Source: Platerodrilus igneus
Lineage: Eukaryota > Arthropoda > Insecta > Coleoptera > Lycidae
NCBI GenBank assembly: GCA_036346225.1
Contig: JARFIW010001366.1
Location: forward strand, 434,001 to 498,000
DNA: 64,000 bases
Direction of reading: 5' to 3'
Numbering within the stretch: the stretch's first letter is position 1; every line of letters begins with the position of its first letter. The position numbers and the translations under genes were made by a program. Below, piece after piece: positions 9,960 through 21,339 of the stretch. Below the pieces are notes generated by a model, which ran no database searches, was not told the origin of the DNA, and worked only from the letters and a program-made list of their open reading frames with translations.

Positions 9960-12179
9960 CCCAGTTGTGGAGCAGATCACAGCAATATATAGTATATTAT
10001 AAATATATTTGTACATAGTTAAGATAAAATCACTTTTATAAATTAATAAATGTTTATTAAATAGTAATTGGTATATTTTTAAAATTATTAGTATGTGCTA
10101 AGTAAATTTGTATATGGTCAATATCAAATAAAACTTTATTCAATTCAAGAAAAATTTTAACATCAATCCAAAAAATGGTTCTTTTTTTACCATTATCAAA
10201 TTAGCCTGCCAATTTATAACAATCTATTTAAAAAAATTCTATCAAATTAGTTGATATTTAAATACAAAGGAAGTAAGCTGCCTGAATTAAGAATTATTAT
10301 GATTGAATATAGCATGCAGGAAATCTACTTTTAATTTACCATAAAAAATTTTGATACATCATATAATAAAGCATAGATTACAATTTAAAAGGTAATTTAA
10401 AATAAGCTTTTAGACTCATACCTCAAATATACAGAGATTTCATTTTTAATTAAAAAATTATTTATAATAACATTCCTAATTACGCTGAGTATAAGATCAA
10501 TAATTTCGATTTTCAGCCATAACTGGTTAGTAATATGAATTGGCCTTGAAATCAAGGAATTATCGATTATTCCAATCATACAAAAACCTATAAATAAAAT
10601 ATCAACGGAATCAACAATCAAATATTTTAATTACACAGGCATTTGCCTCGTCTATTTTAATTATAGTTATAATACTAATGATAATATAACACGGATTATC
10701 TATAAACATAGAAAATTGCTGATATTTTAGTTAATAAAATTGCGTTTAGTGTGATTAAGAGGAAAATCGGGATTTATGAATTTATATTAGAAATAGGTAT
10801 ATTTTTAAGCCAAGATAGAATTTGTAGGCGGGGAAAACTAAATTTACTTTTATAAAACGCAGCTTCGAGTAGCTTCGTGCTTCCTCTGTGAATGAATTAA
10901 ATGATAAAATTTTATCAGAATTTGTTATATTAAATTTGATTCGATTCTATTTTTATTTATAACACCCACCACCACCCACCCACTACAAACCGCTCTCTAT
11001 TGGTGCGGTTCTGCTTGCGTGTTTGACAAATGTATTGATTTGATGGAGTGGGGGTTCTCCTACAATTTTTAAATAGGTATTACATTTCAAAAGGGATGAA
11101 ACTTCTTTTAATTGATTTATTTGTGTTCTTTTTCAAAATCTGATTTAATTTTATTTGAATAAAATATTTCCATTTAATGTTTTCCGCGCAGCAGGTTATT
11201 CATTAGAAAATATTTTGTAAAACAAAACATATTGCATAAGAAGCTTCTTAAAATAAAATGAGTTGCAAAAGATTACTTACCAAACTTCTTTATCGAGGTG
11301 TAAATGGGGTGTTTGCACTTTTAGTCAGAACAAAGGGAATAGCTGGAACTGTTTGATTCCACTTATAGCAGACTGTGTTTTCAGTTTTGTATTTTAGTAA
11401 AGCTTTATTTGGTTAAGTTAAAATAAGTCTGCTCAAATATTTAATGCACAACATATGACAAATTAATACATACAAACCATACGCCAAAGAGGAGGGACGA
11501 ATATAATCGAAGCAGCTGCCGTATTTCTTTTATAGTTACCCCTTTTGCTCGCGCATACACACCAGCGATCAATGATACTGCGTTTTAAACATGTACAACA
11601 GCTTTTCGATTTTAAATTATAACATATAATATATTCATGAATACAATAGAGTCCCCTTGCAATGTTTATTTCTTTCAAGTTATTATATTTAAATTCACAT
11701 CGTTCCCTTTCAGTTTATCACTGCAGAGACGTAATAGGCGGTATGAGAATAGCTATATAACTGTGCAGAGTGTAATAAGAGCTCATCACATTAGCGACCA
11801 TCTTGAAATTTATAAAGATGCAAATTTCTTTTTCATTAAGCATCCAAATGAACAACGGTTTTGGTAAAATATATTTATAAAATAATTGTCTACGTGGTAA
11901 GTCACTTAAAATTTTTCTACTTGACGAAAACATATTTTAAAATAAAACTTAACTTTCCCAAATACGTGAATAACTTTTATGAGTTTTTATCAAAATTGAA
12001 CACTACAATTCCCTTTATTAATCAAATTCATCCACAATTAGTGTTTTTTAGAAGTACGGTCCCGAATCGTGGCGATGCGAAAATAGTGAGTACTTTTGTG
12101 CAATAAACCATTATCAAACAGAAATGGTTTGATAAATGCTAACAATCCCTAGTCCGTTTAAAGATTGTACAGCTCCCCA
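9960..12179. other. gene-free stretch
   Basis: AT-rich with only short random frames. There is a C-rich run (ACCCACC) near 10970. I see no gene, RNA or complete repeat. Confidence 0.5.
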
Positions 12180-14819
12180 AAGAAAAATAAAAATTTTGTT
12201 AGCCAGGACCTAACCCACCGAACTATATGTAATCAAGCATGCTGAAACCGAATCCGGATTTCAAATAATGCCATCACGTCAGATTTAACCTCAAAAGATA
12301 GAATAAAAGCCATAAATTTCAATATAAATCCAAATGAAACCCCACAATCATATATCCCATCAATCCCACAACCCCATGACGTTAAAACACCATAACTCTT
12401 AACCCTAAAACTCCAAAGCCCTTAAACCCCATAAACCGGCAAAACAGAAATTTATGCGCGTTCAAGCAGTGAAAATCAATATGTTTCAAACGGCTATTCC
12501 CTTTAACCCCACAGTCACGTCACCTTAAAACCCCATAGTCTGTAACATTATTTTGTAATGTTAACGAATAAACAAATCAATTAATTAAAAATTCAGTAAC
12601 TTGTATAAAGTATAGACAAAAATTCCCACAATAAATTACCTCATTTTAGTTAGGCTCCTTTATAATAAAAGACCAGCTTTACAAATAACTTCAGGCTACT
12701 AAATTCCAGCGGCAGGTCATCATTTAAAGCTCTAGACCCTTGTAATTCAAATACAATAAACCTCTTAAAAGTTTAGGTCGGTTACAGACTGACAAATCTG
12801 ATAAAATTAAAATGTAATAGTACCTTTTAGCGTAAATAAAGGAAACCAATTTCAGTTTGAAAAGCTTAACCTTCTTAATACTTTCGTTGATTGACAGCGA
12901 GTTATACAAAACGAAATATTATAAATAGCAAAAACTATTTCCAATTTGATTTGTTCAAATATTACAAGTAATTTTAAGTAGTCTGGAGACATCCATTGTA
13001 TTTAAAATCCATTTCGGCTCAAGTAGGTTAGCCAGTCTTTGTTAATGGCAGACGACTGTCTCCATAGGTATGGTCCACATTCCCAATAATTAAGAAATTC
13101 GTAGAAAATACAATATAATTTAAACCCTAGGAAAAGTGATTGCATCCGTGACCATCATCTAAAAAGGGGTTGGATTTGGTTTCTGAAATCTTGTTTTGTG
13201 GGAGGTTCTGTTCAGTCATTGGATAACAGAAAATGTAGTACATAATTATTAGGGTAGGAATTAGTCTATATAACTTAAGGCTTTAGCCAAAGACAGAGTT
13301 CTTCCAATGGGGCCGTCCGTGGTCAAGAAGTAGAGAGAAACGTAGTTCGCGGGTAGCGTTCTCCGGTAGCACAGATAGAATATTTCACTTCGTATTACGA
13401 TATTAAAAATGGGAAAGGAGCGATAACTCTTCCAGTTTCGCGAGGGTTATGCCCATATGTTTGCGGATTTATAGTGATGCAAGATAAATATTAAAAAGCT
13501 TGTAGGCGTGTGACGCACAAGTAAGTGATATTGTCAAGAAGATTCTGCCGGGTTCGTCTACCAGTCAATTCTTTAAAAATTATAAACAGAAGCAACAAAC
13601 TAGATTCTCTCCGCCGAATTTAAGAACTGTTCTACGTTGTAAAACAAATCCTCAAACAATGGACAATTTTTAGCAAGTAAGTTTTTATAGTTAAGTAGCA
13701 TGACCAATTTTTAGTTAGTTTGTTTGTTAGGACGTTTTGGCCATAAACCGTAGGATTAATTTAGTGTACGATTTATAATATAAGTTTTCTTTCATATACA
13801 AGTGTTTGATAACTACTTATGTAATCAAAATTTTCATAAATTCCATAGTCACCTATTCACTTAAATTTCTAAATCAATGAATGTAAGAAGTTCACGTTTA
13901 TTGCTCTGTGAATTAAATAGTTTTGTTTGCCGTTGGTTAAGTCAATAGTATTTTTTTTATTGTTTTATCATGAAAGTTTTATAAGTAGTAAAAAGTGAGG
14001 AATTGATTAAAAGAAACAATTGTCCTCCTTGGGATGACAAGTCTCCCAAGGTTTTGTACGAACATTTAGACATTCTCGACTTGTCTGGCGCCCTTGGCAA
14101 TTGTCATTAAGCCACAATATTTTATGAAAGGTAAGTGCCAAATCTTTTGTAGTATATTATAAATTAATTTAACCTTTTTTTCAAAATTTTAACCATCTAT
14201 ATGATCCACGACCTTCCGCTAGCTAGTGCCGGTGACCCCCCTTTAATTTTTGTTTTACAGGCCGCCCCCATTTTATAATTTTGCATACGTAGTAGCTTTT
14301 CCGCCTGTAACAAGTCCCAATCCTCATGACCGTAAAAGCCCCATAACCTTATGACCCCATAACTCCATAGATCACGAGTTAGAATGATCACTTCTATCAG
14401 TGTTGAAAAGATTCATTTTTTTTATGTGTTTGCAATTTAAGGCACCTGCACGTAATTGACGCTGAGCAAAGGAGTTATTCTGTTATCCGGCAGAAACGCT
14501 GGATAACGATGTTTATGCCGTCATGACAAACACATGAAAAAAGTTTACTATGCACGGAGTCATACCCAGTGTGGGCGATTGGTCAGACATTGTCATTATG
14601 TGAACGCAGCTCTGTAGAGGTGGGTATCCTGGCCTTCACAGAGTTTACAGCTTCAACACGTAACACATACAAATAAACCCATATACTACATGAACATGAC
14701 GATCAAAACAAACAGGGGCAATTCCGTTATGTTTGTGGTATGTATGCACCACCAAACAATTCGGAAAAACATCACTGATCTTGCATGTACTGCATATAGG
14801 TACTGTTTTGCAAATGACG

Positions 14820-16345
14820 TATCGAATCAGGATAAAAACGGAGTGGCATATCATGTGTGCTAGCTGCTACAATATGATAACTTTATGTCATAAAACAAAG
14901 GACTTGTCCGATTTGAAATACTTCTCACCTGTCATATGGCACACGTCGCACTTAAAAGATAATTGTTTTCTTTGCTTGATCATTACGCATGAATTTAATA
15001 TAGAAAGTAAATCCAAAATCAAATAGATGTATGCACCTTCAATGATTCCAGCTGTTTTGATTCGTGCAGCAGGTAAATCAGATGCACCTATGGAGGTTGC
15101 TGCACAAGAAGAAGAAGTACGAGTGGAGTACGTGAATAGTGAGATGTAATAGGAAAAATCAAGTACAAGCGACGAGGAGGAGCAGGAGAAGGGAAATGAA
15201 ATGCTTCAAAAATATTCGCAAGCTGAACTGAGTGATTTAGGAAGAGAGTTAGGGTTATTGAACGAAGCTCATGAACGTCTTAACTTCAAGGTTAAAAGAG
15301 AAGAACCTCTTTGAAAAAGGAACAAAAATTTCAATGTATAGAAATAGCAAGAATTCCAACCATTTTTCACTCATCATAATTCGCCGAAATTTGTATACTG
15401 CTATAAACATGAAGAATGGCGACTTTTTATGGATTCTTCTATGCGTGGTGATATTGCGCCATAATATATAAATGCACTAATTCCCGTACCAATGGCTTAT
15501 TCCACATTTTTCAAAGAGTCTTACGATAACATTAAAATCGTTATTGAAAAAATAAAATGTTCAGAGCATCAATGAAGGATCTGCGGCAATCTCAAAATCA
15601 TTGGCATTGTTCTAGGCATGCAGAGCGGAAACATTAAAGACCCTTGTTTGCTGTGCCTTTTGGACAGTGGAAATCGATAAAATCGTTATAAAAGAAAAAA
15701 TGGACCCAACGAAAGTCATTAACGCCCAGATCGGTAAACGTTATAAAAGAACCACTTTTAGAAGAACGAAAAATTTTACTCTCTCCATTACATGTCAAAC
15801 TTAAATTAATAAAACAATACGTAGGAGTTATGAATAAAGTAGACGATTGTTTTCAGTATATTACGAAAAAATGGCCAAACTGAGTGATTCACAGTTGAAA
15901 GCTGGTTCATTCGGTGGTTTGCAGATTCGGATGTTATTTAATCATTAGAATTTTATTGATGAATGATAAGAAAACTGCCTAGCTAGTTTCCGAAAGGTCT
16001 GTCAAAATTTACTGGGGAACAAAAAGTCAGGATTATGAAAAATTGGCGAGTGACATGATTTCAGATTTTAGGTTGTAATATGAGCTTTAAGTTACATTTT
16101 TTAGACTCACATCTTAATTTTTTTCCAGACAATCTCGGTAACTTTAGTTAAGAGCAAGGAGAGAGAAATCTTCAAGATATGACGAATTTTGAGAAGCGAT
16201 ACCACGGATTATGGGATGTATGATGACAGACTTAATGATAGAGTCTGAAGAGGGATGTAAATACCGACAGGGCGAATCGTAAGCGGCGTTCAATTCGAAG
16301 ATCATTTGAAGAAAAACAAGTACGTTTTCATAAACGATCACGATA
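14820..16345 (+). pseudogene. decayed gene of a multicopy arthropod repeat-associated protein family
   Basis: Translatable fragments in shifting frames. About 14840-15020 is a Cys/His-containing segment (Trp-His..Cys-Ala-Ser-Cys, later Cys-Phe-Leu-Cys). About 15200-15320 encodes a Leu-rich stretch with SDLGRELGLL followed by KEKNLFEKGTKIS in another frame. About 15430-15940 continues with segments such as SPLHVKLKLIKQYV. About 16085-16340 gives LHFLDSHL- and KRYHGLWD-type words, then an Arg-rich tail. From memory, this order matches a widespread family of multicopy uncharacterised proteins in insect and cnidarian genomes, probably transposon-borne. At least ten frameshifts or stops make it non-functional. 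Confidence 0.55.
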
Positions 16346-16424
16346 CGATGGATCGAAATTAATATTGTTTCTATTTTAATTCCTATTTTTATCCACTTAA
16401 TCTACTTTTGTTATTTGTGAGATG

Positions 16425-16500
16425 CGAGGGGACCTCACACAAATAAAGCACCGCGTAACGTGAGAGGCACGGGGACCTCACGTAAATAAAGCACCCCAAA
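16425..16500 (+). repeat. tandem pair of a GGGACCTCAC-AAATAAAGCACC unit
   Basis: Two direct copies of GGGGACCTCAC followed by AAATAAAGCACC, about 45 bp apart. Each carries an AATAAA polyadenylation-like word. They lie just downstream of the decayed gene and could be its former 3' end. Confidence 0.6.
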
Positions 16501-17189
16501 GGGAACAGAAGCTTGCCACGTTCACGTCTTTGTTCCTGGGTTCGCCAGAATGTAGGTTTTGTGGCAAAAATACATGGACTTTAGGTGGCCACCGGACTAT
16601 TCGATTATTTGATTATGGGGTTTTAAGGTTACGTAGTTTTGGGGTTAAAAGACGTAGCTTTTTCAAACATATTGATTTTCACTACTTGAACGCGCATGGG
16701 CCTCTTTTCCAATGGGTAATGGAGTTCTAGGATTTAGAGTTATAAGGTTTACGGTCATGGGGTTTTAAAATCATGGGGTTGTGTGGTTGATGGGATATAT
16801 GTTTATGAGATTTTATTTGGGTTTTATTGAATTTTATACCTTTTAGTCTATTTTTGAGGTTAGAAAAAAATCTGACGTGATGGGGTTATTTGGACTCCAT
16901 ATTCGGTTTCAGCATGCTCGATTACACAAGTACGGTGATTCAAGTCCGGCAAGCAAAATTTCGATTTTTTTTGTAAAGCTGTGTTATTTAACCAATCACA
17001 TTGGTAGTAAATCTATTATTATTTATAGATGCGGTTTGCAAAATTTCATACGAATTTTTGTTAAGGTACGCATTTAGTTAGCGGTATTAGCAAGAATGAA
17101 TTGCAATACCTACGTTTAAGCTAAAATTTCTCACAAATACGTTTTCGTTTATATAATATTTTATTTATATATTTCCTTAGTGGATATGT

Positions 17190-17385
17190 GCATGTATGTG
17201 TGTGTGTGTTCGTGCGCGTGCACGTACGCGTGTGCATGCGCGTGCGTGTGCGGTTGCATGTGCGTGTGCGCGTGCGTGTACGTGTGCGTGTGTGTGTACA
17301 TGTGCGTGTGCGTGTGCATGTGCGTGTGCGGGTGTGTGTGCATCTGCGTGTACGTGTGGGTGTGCGCGCGCGCGCGCGTGCTATT
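17190..17385. repeat. GTGC/GTGT microsatellite
   Basis: Alternating purine-pyrimidine repeat like the tract at 131-680. Open frames in it are artefacts of composition. Confidence 0.95.
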
Positions 17386-17399
17386 ATTATATATACAAT

Positions 17400-18047
17400 A
17401 TACATTTACAATGTAAACGAGTCAATACATTAGTTAATGCTTGTCACTAATCTAAAAGTGTTCTTAAGATAACAGCTTTGTACATTTATACCTATATCAA
17501 TAAAAATAAGAACATAATAGTAACCAAGGAAAACCGTAGATGCTGCATGCTAAACAGATATATATGTAAACTTTAAAGGTTATGAGAATTGTTGTTAATG
17601 TTTCCATCATTCTTTGTTTTTATGTTGGGGTACTATCAGTATTTAAAAACGTATTATAGTGAAGCGAGTCGTTATCAGTCCAACACAATGTTTTGTTGAT
17701 ACACCATCGTTTTTTGAACTGCTTACTGTTACCTATGCTGAGACTCCAAACAAATTCGCTTCCAATTTTAGATTCAGACGGATGTGGTACTTGTTAAGGT
17801 AGCATGCCTCTTTTCCTTCTTTCATATAGTCGATTGTTGTTCAATATATAGTGCCCTTAGTCAAAGTTATTAAATAGTTGGCTAAGTATTCTATGGGACC
17901 TTTACTGGGTAGTCTACAATATAACTCTTTAATAAGGATTGCCTTTCAATTGGCGATTTTTTAACAAATATAATACAAAGCGCCATGCGTTTGCAGCTTT
18001 AGTACATGTCATTAGTACGTGTTAGAAATCACCTTCTAAAACTCCGA
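17400..18047. other. gene-free stretch
   Basis: No intact frame. Short coding-like words appear near 17950-18010, but nothing that can be assigned. Confidence 0.4.
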
Positions 18048-18330
18048 TCTGATTAAAAAACCCTGGATTTGCTAAACGATTTTTTGCGAATTTCCAGGCA
18101 ATACTACCGTCATGGCCAGAAGATGATGATGCGAAGAAAGTAGGACATAAAATTTTATCGTTGGACCAATATCCTTCGAGTGAAGTACAGCTGTTAAAAA
18201 ATTGTGAGATCAGACGCTTTTATAAACTCGCTCTGTTTAATTTATTAATAGCAATTAAATTCTTGTTCAATTTTAAAACTATATCTAGCTTTTTATATCT
18301 TGTTAGTAGTGTAAATTCCTATGTTCTGGA
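18048..18330 (+). CDS. unrecognised coding-like fragment
   Basis: An open frame of about 90 residues runs from just after a stop near 18047, without an ATG, into the repeat array at 18369. Its first 55 residues have natural protein composition: Phe-rich, then a Trp-Pro-Glu-Asp-Asp-Asp acidic turn, then Lys/Glu-rich helix-like sequence. After this it becomes hydrophobic and low quality. A possible splice acceptor (TTTCCAG) precedes GCAATACTACC near 18098. This may be an exon remnant of a host or mobile gene. No family is recognised. Confidence 0.3.
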
Positions 18331-18368
18331 CCACTTCAATCCTCACCGATCGATCCCCCCACCCTCCG

Positions 18369-18545
18369 CCCAAGCCCAAGCCCCACCCCTTGTTTTCTGG
18401 TTGGCCGATGGCTCCGCCCAAGCCCCACCCCCTGTTTTCCAATTGGTCGATGGCTCCGCCCAAGCCCCACCCCCCCGTTTTCTGATTGGTCTGTAGCCCC
18501 GCCCAACTTACTGATTTGTTGATGACTCCGCCCATTTACCCTACC
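18369..18545 (+). repeat. 42-bp tandem repeat with GC-box and CCAAT-like motifs
   Basis: Three full units and a partial fourth of CCCAAGCCCCACCCC...TTTTC...ATTGG...GATGGCTCCG. Each unit joins a CCGCCC GC-box with an inverted CCAAT box (ATTGG/GTTGG). The first flank (CACTTCAATCCTCACC-GATCGATCCCCCCACCC) is shared with 19918-19955, so this is part of a dispersed repeat. Confidence 0.8.
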
Positions 18546-18844
18546 ACTTTTCAGACGTCAAACCCCACCTTCACTCTGACGTCACATCGCATAACTCCGC
18601 CTCCTGACGTAGCAATTGTCACTTTTGACACATCCGCCATTTTCAAGTACGTCACAATTTTTACTCACTCACAACTTTTGACAAATTGTATAATTAAATG
18701 CTATTTTACAACAGCCCTGTATATAATTATAGTAAATGATGCTGTACTTTAATTTCTGTCATACGTCATTCCACTATCTTGTCCACCATATTTATCGTTT
18801 AAGGTGTGTCATGCGTCGACATACCGTGTATATCGGAAAAAGAC

Positions 18845-18922
18845 AACGCCGCCACCGAGGAGTGAACCGGGGATTTTCAAGCATGCTATACGGATACGCT
18901 AACCGCTGAGCTATCTAGCATT
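18845..18922 (-). mobile_element. second tRNA-derived SINE head
   Basis: The minus strand reads as a tRNA-like unit: TAGCTCAGCGGTTAGCG matches the A box and GGTTCACTCC matches the B box of RNA polymerase III promoters. The anticodon arm is poorly formed, so it is not a functional tRNA. It differs from the SINE family at 1.0-1.7 kb, although both begin with GCTAGATAGCTC. The body would extend towards lower coordinates. Confidence 0.6.
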
Positions 18923-18959
18923 GTCAATGAGTGAATGATGCATGTTCTAGTACTAATAG

Positions 18960-19634
18960 ATTTTTCTTATATATAGACATTACGCATAAATAATTCCGGA
19001 TGACTTAACAAGACTAGCAATAAATAATTCTATACGAGGAAATTTTAATACTAAATCAGTTATAACAAGATAAAAATATTGCTTCTATGCATGTTGATTT
19101 TGTAGTTTTCGCTTCTAAAAATGGTTTGTATTTATATATAATTATTATTGGATCAACGTCGACCGCTATAATCTGTATTGTTATTAAAGAATGTAATGCT
19201 AACAACATTGCACACTAAGCGGACCACAAAACTAACTTGAATTTAAATTTAATATTATTTCTAATATAGGTCTATTATTACCCTGTAAAGAGCGAAGACG
19301 TAGTTTGCATAAAAAAAATTACATATGAAACGTTATCGTCAGCAATAAACTACTGTTATGGTTTCTGATGACCCCAAGTAACTTTCTGTGCTATAAATGA
19401 TAATAGAAGAGTGTGTGTGTGTGTGTATGTGTGTGTGGCCTTGGCAGATCAAATCTTATTTATGCGGATATTTGCGGCTTATGTAATCAAAAAACAACCT
19501 TGCTTAGGTGTGCAAGTCGAGACTTGTATGGAATCGTAAAAAATAGTAGTTAAGCGGAGGAACATCTGCATCACGTGCAGTTTAATACGTGCTCTGTTTC
19601 TGTTTAAATCAAAGTGTGTATTTTTTAATTAAGC
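18960..19634. other. gene-free stretch
   Basis: AT-rich; a short GT repeat lies at 19410-19437. No gene seen. Confidence 0.5.
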
Positions 19635-19784
19635 ATGGCTTTTGTAGTAGTAAACGATTTTATCAAAATCAACAAGCGTTATAAGTTATTACAACACTGT
19701 GTAGAATTTAAATTAAACGCATGCCATGAACGTGTTGAAAATCCAGAAAAGTGGTTGAAAAATGGATTCAAACAAATTTGTTAA
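19635..19784 (+). CDS. small open frame, unrecognised, probably broken
   Basis: ATG-initiated 49-residue frame (basic, Lys/Asn-rich, with a His-Cys-Val-Glu segment and an ENPEKWLKNG segment). Coding-like sequence seems to continue after its stop in another frame (19762-19860) before entering the duplicated block at 19860-19955. That suggests one frameshift in a longer gene. No family recognised. Confidence 0.3.
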   Translation: MAFVVVNDFIKINKRYKLLQHCVEFKLNACHERVENPEKWLKNGFKQIC

Positions 19785-19857
19785 GCATATCGTTCAGAGT
19801 ATTATTGATTGCAATGCTAAGGTGTTGATTACTTTCACAGCGGACGAACTGCCTCAC

Positions 19858-19958
19858 GACGCTTCTGGTACACTTCGTTTCTCACTGGATCGATCCCCTC
19901 AGCCTGCTCCTTCTGGCACACTTCGATCCTCACTCGATCGATCCCCCCACCCTGCCTA
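19858..19958 (+). repeat. two-copy direct repeat (CTTCTGG-ACACTTCG-TCACT-GATCGATCCCC)
   Basis: Two tandem copies about 54 bp apart, each ending in GATCGATCCCC. The same end appears just before the 42-bp repeats at 18340-18365, linking the two loci as parts of one repeat family. Confidence 0.7.
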
Positions 19959-20429
19959 CTAGTTGGCGGTTGTTGAGAGGAGTCTTATGATAATCCTCAT
20001 TACTCATTTGAATTATTCCATATTGTTTATCAGCTTTGCGGGTGCCCCATTCGGCATTTTGCGGACTAGAAAAATTTTTAAAAAATTTCAAATCGAGTTA
20101 ACATATGCCCTGGGGTTATTAAAAATCAACTCAAAATTACATAACATTGGTATTGGGAATCAGAATTGAAGAGGGTAATCGTTTCAGTTCTCTGGGATCG
20201 GTGATCGAGCACAGAAACAAAAATAAGCTGCAATGTATATGGAAATAAAAATTTATTAAACAATCTATACACAGTAGTAATAAATTCTTTGTATATATAT
20301 CTACATTTACAACAATATTATCATGGTACACGTTTTTAGGCTAAACATTGTGACCCCTAAAACAGGTATGTAATGTATCCAACTTAAATCTAAGCAATAT
20401 ATACAACTTATAAACTAGGTAAAATAAAA

Positions 20430-20780
20430 TCAATCATCTATTTCCCTATGCCACCATGCATACGTTAAGGTCGTGTTAGGGATGACGAAACGCTTGTCAT
20501 CTGCGCCCGATAAACTAACCTTGCTAAGTAACAGCGTAAACAAATCATGTTTTTTGCTCCTAATAGACCGCATCGAATGCACGAGGGCTCGGAAGTTACT
20601 GGTATGTGCTATGTCCTTAAAACTATCAACACTTATACTCTGCACAACACTACGCTTAACCCCTTTAATCTTTTTTATTACATGCCTTTCGCTAACTATA
20701 CAGTAACTTTGGCGCGAGTATCCACAAACTCTAAAACTAACTCACCACCAAACTCGTTCTTGAACTTCCTTAAGTTTTAT
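20430..20780 (-). pseudogene. polB: C-terminal relic of a Polinton DNA polymerase B
   Basis: The minus-strand frame ends with a Ser-Lys-Lys-His-Asp-Leu-Phe-Thr segment, then LSGADDKR, then a Thr-Tyr-Ala-Trp-Trp-His tail. This matches the layout of the C-terminus of Polinton polymerase B (compare KHDVFT...DDKR at the end of the polymerase at 33.3-37.0 kb). Upstream in the same frame is KGVKRSVV, and after one frameshift a LVLEFVDTRAK segment equivalent to LEFVGLRSK in the other copy. Only about 115 residues remain and the catalytic motifs lie outside the relic. Sequence divergence shows it comes from a different Polinton lineage than A or B. Confidence 0.75.
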
Positions 20781-21173
20781 TATATTAAAAATGGGTTTCT
20801 GTGTGATGTTCTTTTAACTTTAAGCTGTAATTTAAACCCAAACATGAAATTTGTATAACAATTATAAGAGCGTAAAAATCTATACATTGAATCGATTTAT
20901 GAATTTTCAAAAATAATTGTCGTTCCGTTAGAGATAAAAAATTTCCGGGGGCACGATTTGGGCGATCAACGACCTTCTTAAACGTGTTTATGCCTGCATG
21001 AATATGCGTGACGTCATAAATATCATAGCTCATAAATATTTCTGGGTTTGATATATAGCTTATTTTATAAAATAGTTATTAATTCGATAACAATAAGAAT
21101 GTTTAGTTGGGATCCAAATCTAAATACTATAAATCTTGATAGCGTGACTTTGTGCTAAAGTTGAGAGGTGCAA

Positions 21174-21330
21174 ATCGATCGCTTTTTGCGTATCTCCTCT
21201 GAGGGCGTAGGTGGTGTAGATTCGGGAGTGTTAGAGTCTGGTGAGGGACGTCGACGTACGTTGCATAGGCGGGTTTTGGTGGCGTCAAAGGGTATGTTTC
21301 GGGATAAAATCGGGTTTTTCTGAAAAGTCT
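21174..21330 (-). CDS. unrecognised Arg/Ser/Pro-rich coding-like tail
   Basis: One minus-strand frame, without an ATG, runs about 50 residues to a stop. It contains a CNVRRRPSPDSN segment, a Thr-Pro-Pro-Thr-Pro-Ser run and a final Arg-Lys-Lys-Arg cluster. The composition resembles a nuclear-protein tail. A different frame over the same bases starts with ATG but looks less natural. It is upstream of the polymerase relic on the same strand. Function unknown, possibly chance. Confidence 0.2.
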
Positions 21331-21339
21331 CATTTTCCT

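Larger units (their letters stand above)
12180..16970. mobile_element. putative DNA transposon with diverged inverted repeats
   Basis: About 370 bp at 12180-12555 reappears as its reverse complement at about 16590-16970. Landmarks shared in order include AAACATATTGATTTTCACT, TTGAACGCGCAT, CATGGGGTTGTG, GATGGGATATAT, TCTGACGTGATGG and CGGTTTCAGCATGCT. The copies are clearly diverged. A related CCCCATAAC-rich block sits inside at about 14330-14390. The interior carries a decayed gene. No target duplication was found, so the exact ends and superfamily are unknown. Two unrelated insertions of one dispersed repeat in opposite orientation are the alternative. Confidence 0.5.

Noticed and set aside
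14026..14051. Perfect 8-bp hairpin CCTTGGGA...TCCCAAGG as a possible terminator or riboswitch
   Set aside because: Short hairpins of this size are expected by chance in this much sequence, and no gene is placed to use it.
17121..17450. Arg/Thr- and Cys/Val-rich open frames
   Set aside because: Same reason: alternating GTGC/GTGT repeat.
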